A stretch of 64,000 nt of DNA from Candidatus Planktophila limnetica. Lineage in GTDB: Bacteria > Actinomycetota > Actinomycetes > Nanopelagicales > Nanopelagicaceae. This document shows, one piece after another, positions 16,556 to 26,689 of this stretch (position 1 is the stretch's first letter; each line of letters opens with the position of its first letter). The translations under genes and the position numbers were made by a program. The stretch lies in NCBI RefSeq assembly GCF_002288365.1, contig NZ_CP016782.1, positions 1,178,001-1,242,000 of the forward strand. The letters run 5' to 3'. The notes under the pieces were generated by a model that worked only from the letters and a program-made list of their open reading frames with translations, was not told where the DNA came from and made no database searches.

Positions 16556-17044
16556 ATGGCTGACAGCAGTTTTGACATAACTTCCAAGATTGATCGCATG
16601 GAATTAGATAATGCGATTAATCAAGCAATCCGCGAAATCGATACTCGCTTTGATTTTAAAAATACAGGTTCTTCAATAGAACTCAAAGGTGAAGTTATTA
16701 GTATCGAAGCAGACACTGAAGAACGCGCTAAAGCTGCTCTTGATGTTGTTAAGGACAAGATGATTAAGCGCGGTGTTTCTCTCAAGCATTTAGATGCTGG
16801 GGCACCACAACTAAGTGGAAAGATTTATAAAATTGCTGCGCCTCTTAAAGAAGGAATCTCAACTGAGAATGCGAAGAAAGTTGCAAAATTCCTACGCGAT
16901 GATGGTCCTAAGTCACTTAAAACTCAGATCCAAGGCGATGAACTTCGCGTGACAAGTAAGAGTCGCGATGATCTACAAACAGCCATGGCGCTAGTTAAAG
17001 ATGGCGCATGGGACTTTGCAGTTCAATTCACGAATTTCCGTTAA
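16556..17044 (+). CDS. YajQ family nucleotide-binding protein
   Basis: A 162-residue protein of the YajQ/DUF520 family, with two ferredoxin-like halves. It opens ADSSFDITSKIDRMELDNAI and has TRFDFKNTGSSIEL, LSGKIYKI and the C-terminal DFAVQFTNFR, all family hallmarks. Members bind RNA or nucleotides, and some bind cyclic di-GMP; the role here is not known. The stop TAA is followed at once by the TTG of rarD, so the two are probably co-transcribed. Confidence 0.93.
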   Translation: MADSSFDITSKIDRMELDNAINQAIREIDTRFDFKNTGSSIELKGEVISIEADTEERAKAALDVVKDKMIKRGVSLKHLDAGAPQLSGKIYKIAAPLKEGISTENAKKVAKFLRDDGPKSLKTQIQGDELRVTSKSRDDLQTAMALVKDGAWDFAVQFTNFR

Positions 17045-17941
17045 TTGACTAGATATAAAACCGGCTTAATCTTCGGTGTATCTGCGTACACCTTGTGGGG
17101 CGCATTTCCTTTGTACTGGCCACTTTTGCAACCAGCTAATCCAATGGAAATTGTTTCTCACCGTGCTGTCTGGTCGCTTTTTTTCTGTTTAATTGCACTT
17201 GGAATTGCTAAGCAACTTAAGAGCACATACGCACTACTTAAAAATCCAAGAGTCTTTTTTCGCTTATTACTTGCTGCGGGGCTGATCTCAGTTAATTGGC
17301 TCGTTTATATCTGGGGAGTAAACAATGAGCACGTTGTTGAAACTGCACTTGGGTATTACATCAACCCGCTAATCATCATTGCTTTTGGCGTAATTATGTT
17401 GCGCGAAAAAATGCGCAAACTTCAATGGATGGCAGTTAGTTTTGGTGCACTAGGTGTAATCGTCTTAACCATTGATTATGGGCGTCTTCCATGGATTGCA
17501 TTGGCACTAGCGTTTTCTTGGGGTTCTTACGGTCTTGTAAAGAAGCAACTCAACCTTGGAGCACTTGAAGGTTTGGCTATTGAAACATTGCTTTCACTAC
17601 CTTTTTACGGTGGTTATTTGATCTACATCGGACTCAATGGAACTGGTCAACTCGGATCATCTGTTGGATTATCTCTATTGCTCATCGGCGCTGGTGTTGT
17701 TACTGCGATTCCGCTCTTGTTATTTAACGGTTCTACAACTCGACTGCCATTTACCATTATTGGTTTACTTCAATACATCACACCAACCATTCAATTCTCA
17801 ATTGGTGTGTGGGTTCGTCATGAAGATATGCCAACAGCGCGTTGGGTTGGATTTATGATTATTTGGGCAGCGCTAATAACGCTAGCGGTTGATCTACTTA
17901 AATCAGGCCGTACGGTCAATAACAGCGTCGCACAGGGATAA
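17045..17941 (+). CDS. rarD: RarD-type EamA transporter
   Basis: A 298-residue membrane protein with ten predicted helices, of the drug/metabolite transporter superfamily. The RarD signatures are FGVSAYTLWGAFPLYW at the start, ISVNWLVYIWGVN near 85, and PFTIIGLLQYITPT near 240. Its substrate is not established. The start is TTG, immediately after the yajQ stop (TAATTG); no ATG or GTG would keep the first helix. Its last 39 nt overlap the 3' end of the convergent prenyl synthase gene. Confidence 0.88.
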   Translation: MTRYKTGLIFGVSAYTLWGAFPLYWPLLQPANPMEIVSHRAVWSLFFCLIALGIAKQLKSTYALLKNPRVFFRLLLAAGLISVNWLVYIWGVNNEHVVETALGYYINPLIIIAFGVIMLREKMRKLQWMAVSFGALGVIVLTIDYGRLPWIALALAFSWGSYGLVKKQLNLGALEGLAIETLLSLPFYGGYLIYIGLNGTGQLGSSVGLSLLLIGAGVVTAIPLLLFNGSTTRLPFTIIGLLQYITPTIQFSIGVWVRHEDMPTARWVGFMIIWAALITLAVDLLKSGRTVNNSVAQG

Positions 17942-18892
17942 CAACGCACCTGTTGGCGCGCCAACTGGCAGCGGACCAAGTGCGGCGCGTGCTTCTTTAG
18001 CAATTGAAACTAATTGAGAACGTGATTCATCGAGTGCTTTGTGCTGGCGTAATTCGCGTAACACCTGGGCAACGGTTGTTTCATCTTCAATAGGTCCACT
18101 GAGTAAATGACGAAGTTCAGCGTCGGCTGAATCGTGTGATTTCATAACATTTAGAGTTACTAGCGTTGGAATTCCTTCACGTAAATCTGTTCCAGGAGTT
18201 TTACCTGACTCAAAGGATTCACTTGAAATATCAATGACGTCATCAGCTAATTGAAATGCAACACCCATCTTTTCGCCAAAAGTTGTAAGAGTTTCCATGA
18301 TGTCGCGAGGAGCACCTGATAAAAGTGCGCCAAAACGTGCACTGGTGGCAATCAGAGATCCTGTTTTATCTGCAACAACATTGAGATAGTGCTCGAGTGC
18401 ATCGACACCGGCACTTGGTCCTTGGGTCTCCATGATTTGCCCAATAACAAGGCGTTCAAATGTTCGTGCTTGCAGGCGAACAGCTTCTGGGCCCATATCT
18501 GCGAGCAAATCAGAAACTTTTGCAAAGAGATAATCACCAGTCAAAATAGCAACAGAGTTAGTCCAGCGAGTATTGGCACTCATAACTCCACGACGAAGTG
18601 GCGCTTCATCCATCACATCATCGTGATACAAAGTACCAAGGTGAGTTAATTCGCAGACGACTGCAGCATCAATTACTTGCGAACGGCTTGGATCGCCGTA
18701 ATGAGATGCAATCAGTGTCAGTAACGGACGAAGTCGTTTTCCACCTGCATCAACTAGGTGGCGAGAAGTTTCGATAACGAGTGGGTACTTTCCAACAATT
18801 TGTTCACGCAAACGATCTTCTACTTGTGAAAGCCCATCGGAGAGTTGCGCCTCAAACTCTGGCGAGATCTCAGGAATTCCGAGTGATGCCAT
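17903..18892 (-). CDS. Long-chain polyprenyl diphosphate synthase
   Basis: Trans-isoprenyl diphosphate synthase, 329 residues, with both aspartate-rich motifs, DDVMD (in LYHDDVMDEAPLRRG) and DDVID (in QLADDVIDI), plus GGKRLRP at about 51-57. It condenses isopentenyl diphosphate on to an allylic primer to make the polyprenyl tail, here most likely for menaquinone given its place at the end of the nuo operon. The start overlaps the nuoN stop as TAATG. Chain length cannot be called with certainty; hepta- to nonaprenyl is typical for actinobacteria. The 3' end overlaps rarD by 39 nt. Confidence 0.9.
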   Translation of the reverse strand: MASLGIPEISPEFEAQLSDGLSQVEDRLREQIVGKYPLVIETSRHLVDAGGKRLRPLLTLIASHYGDPSRSQVIDAAVVCELTHLGTLYHDDVMDEAPLRRGVMSANTRWTNSVAILTGDYLFAKVSDLLADMGPEAVRLQARTFERLVIGQIMETQGPSAGVDALEHYLNVVADKTGSLIATSARFGALLSGAPRDIMETLTTFGEKMGVAFQLADDVIDISSESFESGKTPGTDLREGIPTLVTLNVMKSHDSADAELRHLLSGPIEDETTVAQVLRELRQHKALDESRSQLVSIAKEARAALGPLPVGAPTGALLSLCDAVIDRTA

Positions 18893-20412
18893 TAGCGGAT
18901 GAAGATCGCGATGTTGCTGATGAAATCAAGAAGAGGAGATGGGAATACTCCCAAGAAGATTGTGACAATAACGGCGAACAAAACAGTGATGCGTGTGAGC
19001 GCTGAAGGAATAACAACACTCGTTGCATCTTCTAGAGGATCTGAGAAGAACATCAAGACAATTACACGAATATAGAAAAAGGCTGCAATTGCACTAGAAA
19101 GAACACCGGCAATAACAACTGACTTTGATCCAGATTCATACGCTGCTGAGAAAATTGAGAACTTTCCAATGAATCCACTCGTCAATGGAATGCCAGCAAA
19201 GGCAAGCAGGAATGTCGCAAAGGATGTTGCAACCCATGGCGAACGCTTTCCAAGACCAGCCCAACGATTGAGATCTGTTACTTCTCCGGCGCTATCTCTA
19301 ACCAATGTAACAACTGCAAATGCTCCAACTGTCGCTACGCCGTATGCGAATAAGTAGTAAATGCTTGCATCAAGGCCGGCCTTATTAAGTGCAATAACAC
19401 CAGTGAGTAAGAAACCAGCGTGTGCGATAGATGAGTAGGCAAGCATGCGCTTTACATCTCGCTGTGCAATTGCAACAAGTGAACCAAAGACCATTGTGAT
19501 AATTGCTATGCCGGTAAGTAGTGGGCTCCATGACCATTCGGCATTAGCAAAAACTGTGTAAAAAATACGAAGCATTGCGCCAAAGGCTGCAACCTTTGTG
19601 GCCGCTGCCATGAATGCTGTTACAGGAGTTGGTGCACCTTGATACACATCAGGTGACCACGCATGGAAAGGAACTGCACCAACTTTAAATAGCAATCCGA
19701 TAGATAGGAATGCCATACCGATCAGAAGGAATACATCGTTTCCAGTACCGCCGACTACAGCATTACGGATTCCTGCAAAAGTTACTGAACCTGAATACCC
19801 GTAAAGGTAAGCCGCGCCAAATAAGAAAAATGCTGATGAGAATGCTCCCAATAAGAAGTACTTCAGTGCAGATTCTTGTGAAAGTAACCGGCGACGTCGT
19901 GAAAGTCCTGCCATCAAATACAAAGGCAGTGAAAGAACCTCGAGTGCAACAAAGAGAGTAATCAAATCTGATGCAACCGGGAATAAGAGCATTCCCGCAA
20001 CTGCAAAGAGTGTGAGTGGGAAAACTTCTGTAACTTGCTGACCACGAGCAATTGATTCGCGCTCTTCTGGCGAGCCAGGAATTGCAGCAGCTGCGGCTGC
20101 GAAATTTTCAGTATCTGCAATGAGAAATACTGAAATAATTGCAATAACAAGAATTGATCCTTGAAGTAATAGACCTGGCCCATCAATGATTACAGATCCC
20201 ATTGCAGCAGTTGTGGAACCCGAGTTCCTAATTCGCCAGACCTGAACGAGTGAGAGAACAAGCGTTCCAAGAGTGACGCTGACTTGAGCGATCGGACGTA
20301 CTGATTTAGATGCAAAAGCTTCGATTAACACACCGATAATTGCTCCGGCAAAAACAACCAGCATTGGAGATAAAAGCGAGTATGAAAGTGTGGGTGAGAT
20401 AAATTCACTCAT
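18892..20412 (-). CDS. nuoN: NADH-quinone oxidoreductase subunit N
   Basis: Membrane antiporter-like subunit of complex I, 506 residues, with about 14 helices. Family motifs include FVALEVLSLPLYLMAGL, FKVGAVPFHAWSPDVYQGAPTP with the essential Lys and His, and KRMLAYSSIAHAGF. It forms one of the three proton-pumping modules with NuoL and NuoM. It starts directly after the nuoM stop, and its own stop overlaps the prenyl synthase ATG. Confidence 0.97.
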   Translation of the reverse strand: MSEFISPTLSYSLLSPMLVVFAGAIIGVLIEAFASKSVRPIAQVSVTLGTLVLSLVQVWRIRNSGSTTAAMGSVIIDGPGLLLQGSILVIAIISVFLIADTENFAAAAAAIPGSPEERESIARGQQVTEVFPLTLFAVAGMLLFPVASDLITLFVALEVLSLPLYLMAGLSRRRRLLSQESALKYFLLGAFSSAFFLFGAAYLYGYSGSVTFAGIRNAVVGGTGNDVFLLIGMAFLSIGLLFKVGAVPFHAWSPDVYQGAPTPVTAFMAAATKVAAFGAMLRIFYTVFANAEWSWSPLLTGIAIITMVFGSLVAIAQRDVKRMLAYSSIAHAGFLLTGVIALNKAGLDASIYYLFAYGVATVGAFAVVTLVRDSAGEVTDLNRWAGLGKRSPWVATSFATFLLAFAGIPLTSGFIGKFSIFSAAYESGSKSVVIAGVLSSAIAAFFYIRVIVLMFFSDPLEDATSVVIPSALTRITVLFAVIVTIFLGVFPSPLLDFISNIAIFIR

Positions 20413-21921
20413 TTACTTGCCTCCATGTGTAGGTACTGGATCTGTAAAACCTATTTGTGAGAGTACGTGAGCCGCTGCTGGATTAATAATGTTAAGTGCC
20501 GGTGCTGGGTAGAAGCCAAGGAAAACAATTACTGCAATCACAGGTGCGATTGCTAACTTTTCACGAAGATTTAAATCTGCAAGATTTTCATTTCCTGGAG
20601 TCGTTGGTCCATGCAATGCACGCTGCACAGGAATCAAGACATAGAGCGCTGCTAAGACAATGCCAAATGTTGCAATCACCGCTGCTACTGGATAGCGCGT
20701 GAAAGTTCCAACAAGAACTAGGAATTCGCTAACGAAGCTTGAGAGCCCTGGTAAAGCCAAGCTGGACATGCCTGCAATAAAAAATGACCATGCCATTACA
20801 GGAGTCACTCGTTGTAATCCACCAAAGTCAGCAATTGTTGAAGATCCTCGACGAGAAATCATCCAGCCAGCAACTAGGAATAGTGCAGCCGTTGAGAAGC
20901 CGTGGTTAAACATATACAAAGTCGCACCGCTGTGACCTTGAGTGGTCATTGCGAAAATACCCAACGTGATGAAACCAAAGTGAGAAATAGATGTGTATGC
21001 AATCAAACGTTTGATGTCTTTAGCCCCAATAGCAAGGAATGCTCCGTAGACAATTGAAATAACAGAAAGTGTGATGATTGCAGGTGTAAATGTTTTCGTG
21101 GCTTCAGGAAATAACGCTAAGCAGTAGCGAATCATTCCGAAGGTACCAACTTTGTCTAGAACACCTAAGAGTAAAACCGATGTTCCAGGCGTTGCAGACT
21201 TTGCAGCATCTGGCAGCCATGTGTGAAAAGGAAACAACGGAGCTTTAATTGCAAAGGCAATAAAGAAGCCAAGGAATAAGAAGTTCTGGGTTGTCGAACT
21301 CATTTCAAGTTGAGAAAGAGCAGCGATATTAAATGTATGTCCACCTTGCTCGCCTGAGAGAACGTATAAACCAATAATTGATGCGAGCATGAGTAATCCA
21401 CCAAAGAGTGAATAGAGCAAGAACTTCACAGCAGCTGCCGTGCGTTCTCCGCTTCCATAGCCACCAATAAGGAAGTACACGGGAACCAACATCGCTTCAA
21501 AGAAGACGTAGAAGAGGAATACATCTGTTGCTGCAAATACGCCGAATGACATTGTCTGCAGAACCAAAATCAATATATAAAAAGTCTTAGTGCTCCAGCG
21601 CCCGTTATCTGATTCATTCCAGCCCGCAAGAACAACAATTGGTGTGAGCAGCGCGGTCATGAGAATAAGAACAAGTGCAATTCCATCCACACCAACTGCG
21701 TACTTAATGCCAAATGATTTAATCCAGTCATAGCTTTCAACAAATTGAAGATCGGTATTGGCTCGCTCAAATTTAACAGTCATCAAAATAGTGGCAACTG
21801 CTGCAATAAGAGTTGTGCCCAAAGCCATTTGCTTTGCGAGCAAAGATTTGGTTTGTGGCAGCGTCGCAATCAACGCAGCTCCAACTAGCGGAATTGCCAT
21901 GATCAACGTTAAATAGTTCAT
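20413..21921 (-). CDS. nuoM: NADH-quinone oxidoreductase subunit M
   Basis: Antiporter-like complex I subunit, 502 residues. It has [20 protein letters not shown] with the key Glu, [20 protein letters not shown], and [18 protein letters not shown] start at the ATG 21921, which overlaps the nuoL stop as ATGA, rather than an in-frame start five codons upstream. It pumps protons in the middle of the membrane arm. Confidence 0.97.
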   Translation of the reverse strand: MNYLTLIMAIPLVGAALIATLPQTKSLLAKQMALGTTLIAAVATILMTVKFERANTDLQFVESYDWIKSFGIKYAVGVDGIALVLILMTALLTPIVVLAGWNESDNGRWSTKTFYILILVLQTMSFGVFAATDVFLFYVFFEAMLVPVYFLIGGYGSGERTAAAVKFLLYSLFGGLLMLASIIGLYVLSGEQGGHTFNIAALSQLEMSSTTQNFLFLGFFIAFAIKAPLFPFHTWLPDAAKSATPGTSVLLLGVLDKVGTFGMIRYCLALFPEATKTFTPAIITLSVISIVYGAFLAIGAKDIKRLIAYTSISHFGFITLGIFAMTTQGHSGATLYMFNHGFSTAALFLVAGWMISRRGSSTIADFGGLQRVTPVMAWSFFIAGMSSLALPGLSSFVSEFLVLVGTFTRYPVAAVIATFGIVLAALYVLIPVQRALHGPTTPGNENLADLNLREKLAIAPVIAVIVFLGFYPAPALNIINPAAAHVLSQIGFTDPVPTHGGK

Positions 21922-23810
21922 AGCGTCACCGCCCAAATTGCTGCTATTAACACAACGGCCCCAATGACGATTAAGGCTGCATAGCTACGAACGAAACCAG
22001 TTTGGGTTGAGCGAAGTGAGCTACCTGAGGCAAGTGCAGCTGCTGCAACCCCACGGACAGTTCCATCGACTACAACATCATCTGTCTTAACAAGTAAGCG
22101 AGTGAGTGCTTGCCCTGGACGCATGAATACGCTTTCGTTGAAATCATCTTGTAACAAGTCACGACGTGCGATTCGTGTAAAGATTGAAACATCTGTAGGG
22201 GCAGTATCTGCAACTGTTCCGCGGCCATATTTAAACCAAGCAAGCGCCGCGCCAATAATGACGACAGTAAGTGCCATTAAAGAAATTACAACTGGTGGCA
22301 AAATTTCTGGTCCGTGACCCTCGTGCGCTTCAAAGAGAGGTTCGAGCCAATGAACAAGTGCTTCACCGCGAGAAAGTAAGAATCCTGAAGTAACAGAACC
22401 AATTGCAAGAATGCCCATTGGAAGTAACATTAAAAACGATGACTCATGCGGTGGATGATTGATGTCATAGCGCGGTGTTCCGGCAAATGTAAGAATCATT
22501 ACGCGAGACATGTAAAACGCTGTAAGGGCTGCGCCAAATAGAGCCACGGATCCAATAAGGATTCCCTTTATTCCGCCAGCATAGAAAGCTGTTTCAATGA
22601 TTTTGTCTTTGGAATAGAAGCCAGCAAAAGGTGGAACACCCAAAATTGCTAGGTAACCAAGGCCAAATGTTGCAAAAGTAATTGGCATGAAGTGTCTGAT
22701 GCCGCCGAACTTTCTCATATTTACTTCATCGCCAGTTCCGTGCATAACAGAACCTGCACCAAGGAACATTCCAGCTTTAAAGAAACCGTGTGTTAACAAG
22801 TGCATGATTGCAAATGCATAACCAACTGGTCCAAGACCCGTGGCTAAAACCATGTAACCAATCTGAGACATAGTCGATGCTGCAAGTGCCTTCTTAATGT
22901 CATCTTTTGCAGTACCGATAATTGCACCAAAGAGAAGTGTGATTGCACCAACTATTACAACCAGTAATTGCGCAGTTGGTGCGGCATCAAAAATAAAGTT
23001 AGAACGAGTAATTAAGTAAACGCCCGCTGTAACCATTGTTGCTGCGTGAATCAACGCTGACACAGGAGTTGGACCTGCCATCGCATCGCCAAGCCATGCT
23101 TGCAATGGGAACTGCGCAGATTTTCCTGTTGCAGCAAGTAAAAGCATGATTCCAATTGCAGTCAGGGCGCCTTCTGATGTGCCTTCTGCTGCTTCTTTAA
23201 CTCCGCTAAATGAAACTGTTCCCATCGTTGCAAAAGCGATCATGATTGCAAATGAAAGACCCATATCGCCAACACGGTTAGCAATAAATGCTTTCTTCGA
23301 AGCTGTTGCATATGCAGGCTTGTGATTCCAGAAACCAATTAATAAATATGAAGCAAGACCCACGCCTTCCCAGCCAACGTAGAGATTGAGGTATGAATCG
23401 CCCATAACGAGTAATAACATCGAGGCGATAAAGAAGTTGAGGTAGGCAAAGAATCTACGGCGGTCCTTATCGTGATCCATATATGCAATTGAATAGATAT
23501 GAATCAACGTGCCAACGCCTGTAATGAGAAGAACGAAGCAGATAGATAATTGATCTACAAGTAATCCCGCATCGATATTAAAAGAACCAACTGAAATCCA
23601 ACTAAATAGTTTTTGCGAAACCGCGCGATTCTCAGGGCTTCGACCGAGCATTTCATAGAACTGAACAGCGCCAAGTATGAAAGACATTCCAGAGAGCGCA
23701 GTTGCTAATAAGTGGCCCCAGCGATCAGCTCGACGACCAGCAAGTAATAAAAGTGCAGCCCCAAATAAAGGTAACGCGATGAGATATACCAAACCGTTAT
23801 TTACTAACAT
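21918..23810 (-). CDS. nuoL: NADH-quinone oxidoreductase subunit L
   Basis: Distal antiporter-like complex I subunit, 630 residues. It shows [50 protein letters not shown] (shown here in parts) and [19 protein letters not shown]. The C-terminus holds the long lateral helix that runs along the membrane arm. The start follows nuoK by 2 nt and the stop overlaps nuoM. Confidence 0.97.
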   Translation of the reverse strand: MLVNNGLVYLIALPLFGAALLLLAGRRADRWGHLLATALSGMSFILGAVQFYEMLGRSPENRAVSQKLFSWISVGSFNIDAGLLVDQLSICFVLLITGVGTLIHIYSIAYMDHDKDRRRFFAYLNFFIASMLLLVMGDSYLNLYVGWEGVGLASYLLIGFWNHKPAYATASKKAFIANRVGDMGLSFAIMIAFATMGTVSFSGVKEAAEGTSEGALTAIGIMLLLAATGKSAQFPLQAWLGDAMAGPTPVSALIHAATMVTAGVYLITRSNFIFDAAPTAQLLVVIVGAITLLFGAIIGTAKDDIKKALAASTMSQIGYMVLATGLGPVGYAFAIMHLLTHGFFKAGMFLGAGSVMHGTGDEVNMRKFGGIRHFMPITFATFGLGYLAILGVPPFAGFYSKDKIIETAFYAGGIKGILIGSVALFGAALTAFYMSRVMILTFAGTPRYDINHPPHESSFLMLLPMGILAIGSVTSGFLLSRGEALVHWLEPLFEAHEGHGPEILPPVVISLMALTVVIIGAALAWFKYGRGTVADTAPTDVSIFTRIARRDLLQDDFNESVFMRPGQALTRLLVKTDDVVVDGTVRGVAAAALASGSSLRSTQTGFVRSYAALIVIGAVVLIAAIWAVTL

Positions 23811-23812
23811 GG

Positions 23813-24112
23813 CTATCTCTTCAACAAACTAGCATCGTCGACAGATGCTGATCGACGAGAACGATAAATGGTCACGATGATTGCTAGGCCCACAACTACT
23901 TCGCAGGCAGCGACAACCATGGTGAAGAAGGCAACAACTTGGCCATCTAGATTTCCATTAATGCGTGCAAAAGTTACAAATGAAAGATTGGCAGCATTAA
24001 GCATTAATTCAATACACATAAAGACAACGATTGCATTGCGGCGGACAACAACACCGATTGCACCGATAGTAAAGAGAAGTGCTGATACATACAGATAGTT
24101 AGTTGGATTCAT
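23813..24112 (-). CDS. nuoK: NADH-quinone oxidoreductase subunit K
   Basis: Small three-helix membrane subunit, 99 residues. The conserved Glu residues lie in [19 protein letters not shown] and [14 protein letters not shown], matching NuoK. It takes part in the proton path next to NuoJ. Its start overlaps the nuoJ stop as TAATG. Confidence 0.97.
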   Translation of the reverse strand: MNPTNYLYVSALLFTIGAIGVVVRRNAIVVFMCIELMLNAANLSFVTFARINGNLDGQVVAFFTMVVAACEVVVGLAIIVTIYRSRRSASVDDASLLKR

Positions 24113-24867
24113 TACTTCTCATCCCTTACTTCTGTATTAACTTGATCGAGTTGGAACTCTGAAGAATCAATCATGTCGCCACGTGTGCGAAGAGTTTCAG
24201 AAATTGAGGCAGGTGCTGGAGTTCCATCTGGCAACAGTGCGGGAACATCTACAGCGTTATGTCGAGCAAAAACTCCAGGACCAGGTAATCCTGCGGCGGT
24301 TGCAAGTGAACCGGAACGGAAACGTTGTTCGGATAGATCGCGCTGTGATGGTCGTGCGACTTCACGTTGGTGGTGCGCTAAAACCATTGCGCCAAGGGCG
24401 GCGGTAATCAAAAGTGCTGAAACAACTTCGAAGGGCCAGACATATGTTGAAAAAAGAAGTTGTGATAATCCCTGAACATTTCCAGCTGCATTAGCAGCAT
24501 CGAGTCCAACTGGTTCGCGGCCAAGGGTTGCGCGACTAATGAGTGAAACCATTAATCCACCAAAACCAATTGCTGCAGTAATTGCAATTGGTCGCAAGCC
24601 ACGAATTGTTTCGGTAAGTGAATCTGCAGCGTCTACACCGACTAGCATCAAAATAAACAAGAAGAGCATCATGACTGCGCCGGTATAAACAACTACCTGA
24701 ACAATTCCTAAAAAGAGGGCGCCTTGTGCGATATAGAAAAATGCGAGAGTAACCATTACCCATGCAAGCAAGAGAGCAGAGTGCACTGCCTTCTTAACTA
24801 GGAGCATGCCGACCGCAGCAACCACGGCAAGTGGTCCCATGATCCAAAATAAAACGGACTCTGGCAT
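24112..24867 (-). CDS. nuoJ: NADH-quinone oxidoreductase subunit J
   Basis: Membrane subunit with five helices, 251 residues. [20 protein letters not shown] and [22 protein letters not shown] are NuoJ signatures. Past the last helix there is a hydrophilic C-terminal tail of about 80 residues (from [14 protein letters not shown] on), longer than in E. coli and common in actinobacteria. It sits between nuoI (3 nt gap) and nuoK (overlap). Confidence 0.96.
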   Translation of the reverse strand: MPESVLFWIMGPLAVVAAVGMLLVKKAVHSALLLAWVMVTLAFFYIAQGALFLGIVQVVVYTGAVMMLFLFILMLVGVDAADSLTETIRGLRPIAITAAIGFGGLMVSLISRATLGREPVGLDAANAAGNVQGLSQLLFSTYVWPFEVVSALLITAALGAMVLAHHQREVARPSQRDLSEQRFRSGSLATAAGLPGPGVFARHNAVDVPALLPDGTPAPASISETLRTRGDMIDSSEFQLDQVNTEVRDEK

Positions 24868-24870
24868 TAC

Positions 24871-25482
24871 TTACTTCACCTCTTGCGATGGATGCGCTTC
24901 TGGAACTTCACCGCGGTAATAAGTGTGGTGATCTGCTTCTGGATACATTGGATGAGGTGGCATCAACATTCCTGCGCGAAGTGGTGCTAATAAATCTTCT
25001 TTTTCAAAGATCAAACTTGAACGGGAGTTATCGGCAAGCTCATATTCATTTGTCATTGTCAGCGCACGAGTTGGACACGCTTCAATGCAGAGTCCACAGA
25101 AAACACAACGCAGATAATTAATTTGATACACCTGGCCGTAACGCTCTCCTGGAGACATTCGGTTTTCTTCAGTGTTATCGGCGCCCTCCACATAAATCGC
25201 ATCGGCAGGACATGCCCACGCACAGAGTTCGCAACCAATACATTTTTCTAAACCATCTGGGTGGCGATTTAGTTGATGACGGCCATGGAAGCGTTCTTGT
25301 GTTGGAGCCTTAACTTCTGGATATTCAACAGCCAATGTCTTCTTAAACATCGTGCGAAATGTGAGCCAAAAACCCTTTGCTTGTGCGGCTAACGTTGCAG
25401 GACCTTCGTTGACGACAGGTGAGTATTCAACTTTGTTAACGTCGACATCTTTAGAAACTCTTGGCTCTATGTAATCAGACAC
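24871..25482 (-). CDS. nuoI: NADH-quinone oxidoreductase subunit I
   Basis: Ferredoxin-like subunit, 203 residues, carrying clusters N6a and N6b on the way to the quinone. The two 4Fe-4S motifs are [12 protein letters not shown] and [12 protein letters not shown]. The open frame extends 37 codons further upstream inside nuoH, but the start is the GTG at 25482 (GTG TCT GAT TAC), with GGGGAG 5 nt before it and an 8-nt overlap with the nuoH stop. Confidence 0.95.
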   Translation of the reverse strand: MSDYIEPRVSKDVDVNKVEYSPVVNEGPATLAAQAKGFWLTFRTMFKKTLAVEYPEVKAPTQERFHGRHQLNRHPDGLEKCIGCELCAWACPADAIYVEGADNTEENRMSPGERYGQVYQINYLRCVFCGLCIEACPTRALTMTNEYELADNSRSSLIFEKEDLLAPLRAGMLMPPHPMYPEADHHTYYRGEVPEAHPSQEVK

Positions 25483-26689
25483 GTTCGCTCCCCTTGCTCG
25501 GTAACTCTGGAACTGCAAAATCTGGCTTAGATAACTCTGGACGTGGAGCATTCTTCTTTTTCTGTTTTGCATTATCGAAAGCAATATTTGCAAACATAAC
25601 TAAGGCAACAACCACTCCTGAGAAGATCAGAATTCCAATACGAGAGGTTCCTTGTTGTGAAAGTACGCGAAGCGTTGCAACGACCATAATCCAGAAGAGT
25701 GAGACTGGGATCAAAACTTTCCAACCAAATTGCATGAATTGGTCGTAACGCATACGTGGAAGAGTTCCGCGTAACCAAACAAATATAAAGAAGAATCCAG
25801 CAACTTTTATAAAGAACCAGATAGCTGTAAACCAGCCACCTAGCCATGCCTCAGTAAATCCAAGTCCTGGAGGTGCGTGATATCCACCAAGGAAGAGTGT
25901 TGTTGCAAGTGCTGATACACCAACGATGTTTACGTATTCGGCCAAGAAGAAGAGTGCAAATTTCAAAGATGAATACTCCGTATGGAATCCACCGACGAGT
26001 TCGCCTTCTGCTTCTGCCAAGTCAAATGGTGCGCGGTTTGTTTCACCAACCATTGAGATCGCATAAATAACAAATGATGGGAATAGAACTACTGCAAACC
26101 ACCATTGATCTTGCGCTGCAACGATGTCAGATGTGGACATTGAACCTGAGTAAATAAATACTGAAACAAGTGAAAGTCCCATTGCGACTTCATATGAAAT
26201 TACTTGGGCACTAGAACGCAATCCACCAAGTAGTGGATACGTTGAACCAGAAGACCAACCAGCAAGCACAATTCCATACACACCAACTGATGCGATTGCT
26301 AGGACGTAGAGAACGCCGACTGGAATATCAGTCATCTGCATAACTGTTTTATGTCCAAACAAAGTAACTGGACCTGTCACTGGAATAACGGCAAAAGCCA
26401 TAAAGCATGTGGTCGCGCTAATAATTGGCGCAATAATGAAAATGACTTTATCTGCAGCTGCCGGAATTAAATCTTCTTTCAGCGCCAACTTAACGCCGTC
26501 AGATAAGGATTGAAGTAATCCAAGTGGACCAACTCTGTTTGGGCCTGGGCGCTCTTGCATGCGAGCAACAATGCGTCGCTCTGCCCAAATTGCAAGGAGT
26601 GTAAGAACCACGCAGGCTGCAAAAACTAGAAGACCTTTAACTGCAATTATCCAACCTGGATCTGTTGCTAATAACTCTGCAGTACTCAT
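25475..26689 (-). CDS. nuoH: NADH-quinone oxidoreductase subunit H
   Basis: Membrane subunit that forms the quinone channel at the foot of the peripheral arm, 404 residues with about eight helices. [20 protein letters not shown] and [20 protein letters not shown] are the diagnostic loops. The C-terminus is extended by about 40 polar residues, as in other actinobacteria. The start overlaps nuoG (ATGA) and the stop lies within the nuoI start. Confidence 0.97.
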   Translation of the reverse strand: MSTAELLATDPGWIIAVKGLLVFAACVVLTLLAIWAERRIVARMQERPGPNRVGPLGLLQSLSDGVKLALKEDLIPAAADKVIFIIAPIISATTCFMAFAVIPVTGPVTLFGHKTVMQMTDIPVGVLYVLAIASVGVYGIVLAGWSSGSTYPLLGGLRSSAQVISYEVAMGLSLVSVFIYSGSMSTSDIVAAQDQWWFAVVLFPSFVIYAISMVGETNRAPFDLAEAEGELVGGFHTEYSSLKFALFFLAEYVNIVGVSALATTLFLGGYHAPPGLGFTEAWLGGWFTAIWFFIKVAGFFFIFVWLRGTLPRMRYDQFMQFGWKVLIPVSLFWIMVVATLRVLSQQGTSRIGILIFSGVVVALVMFANIAFDNAKQKKKNAPRPELSKPDFAVPELPSKGSERV

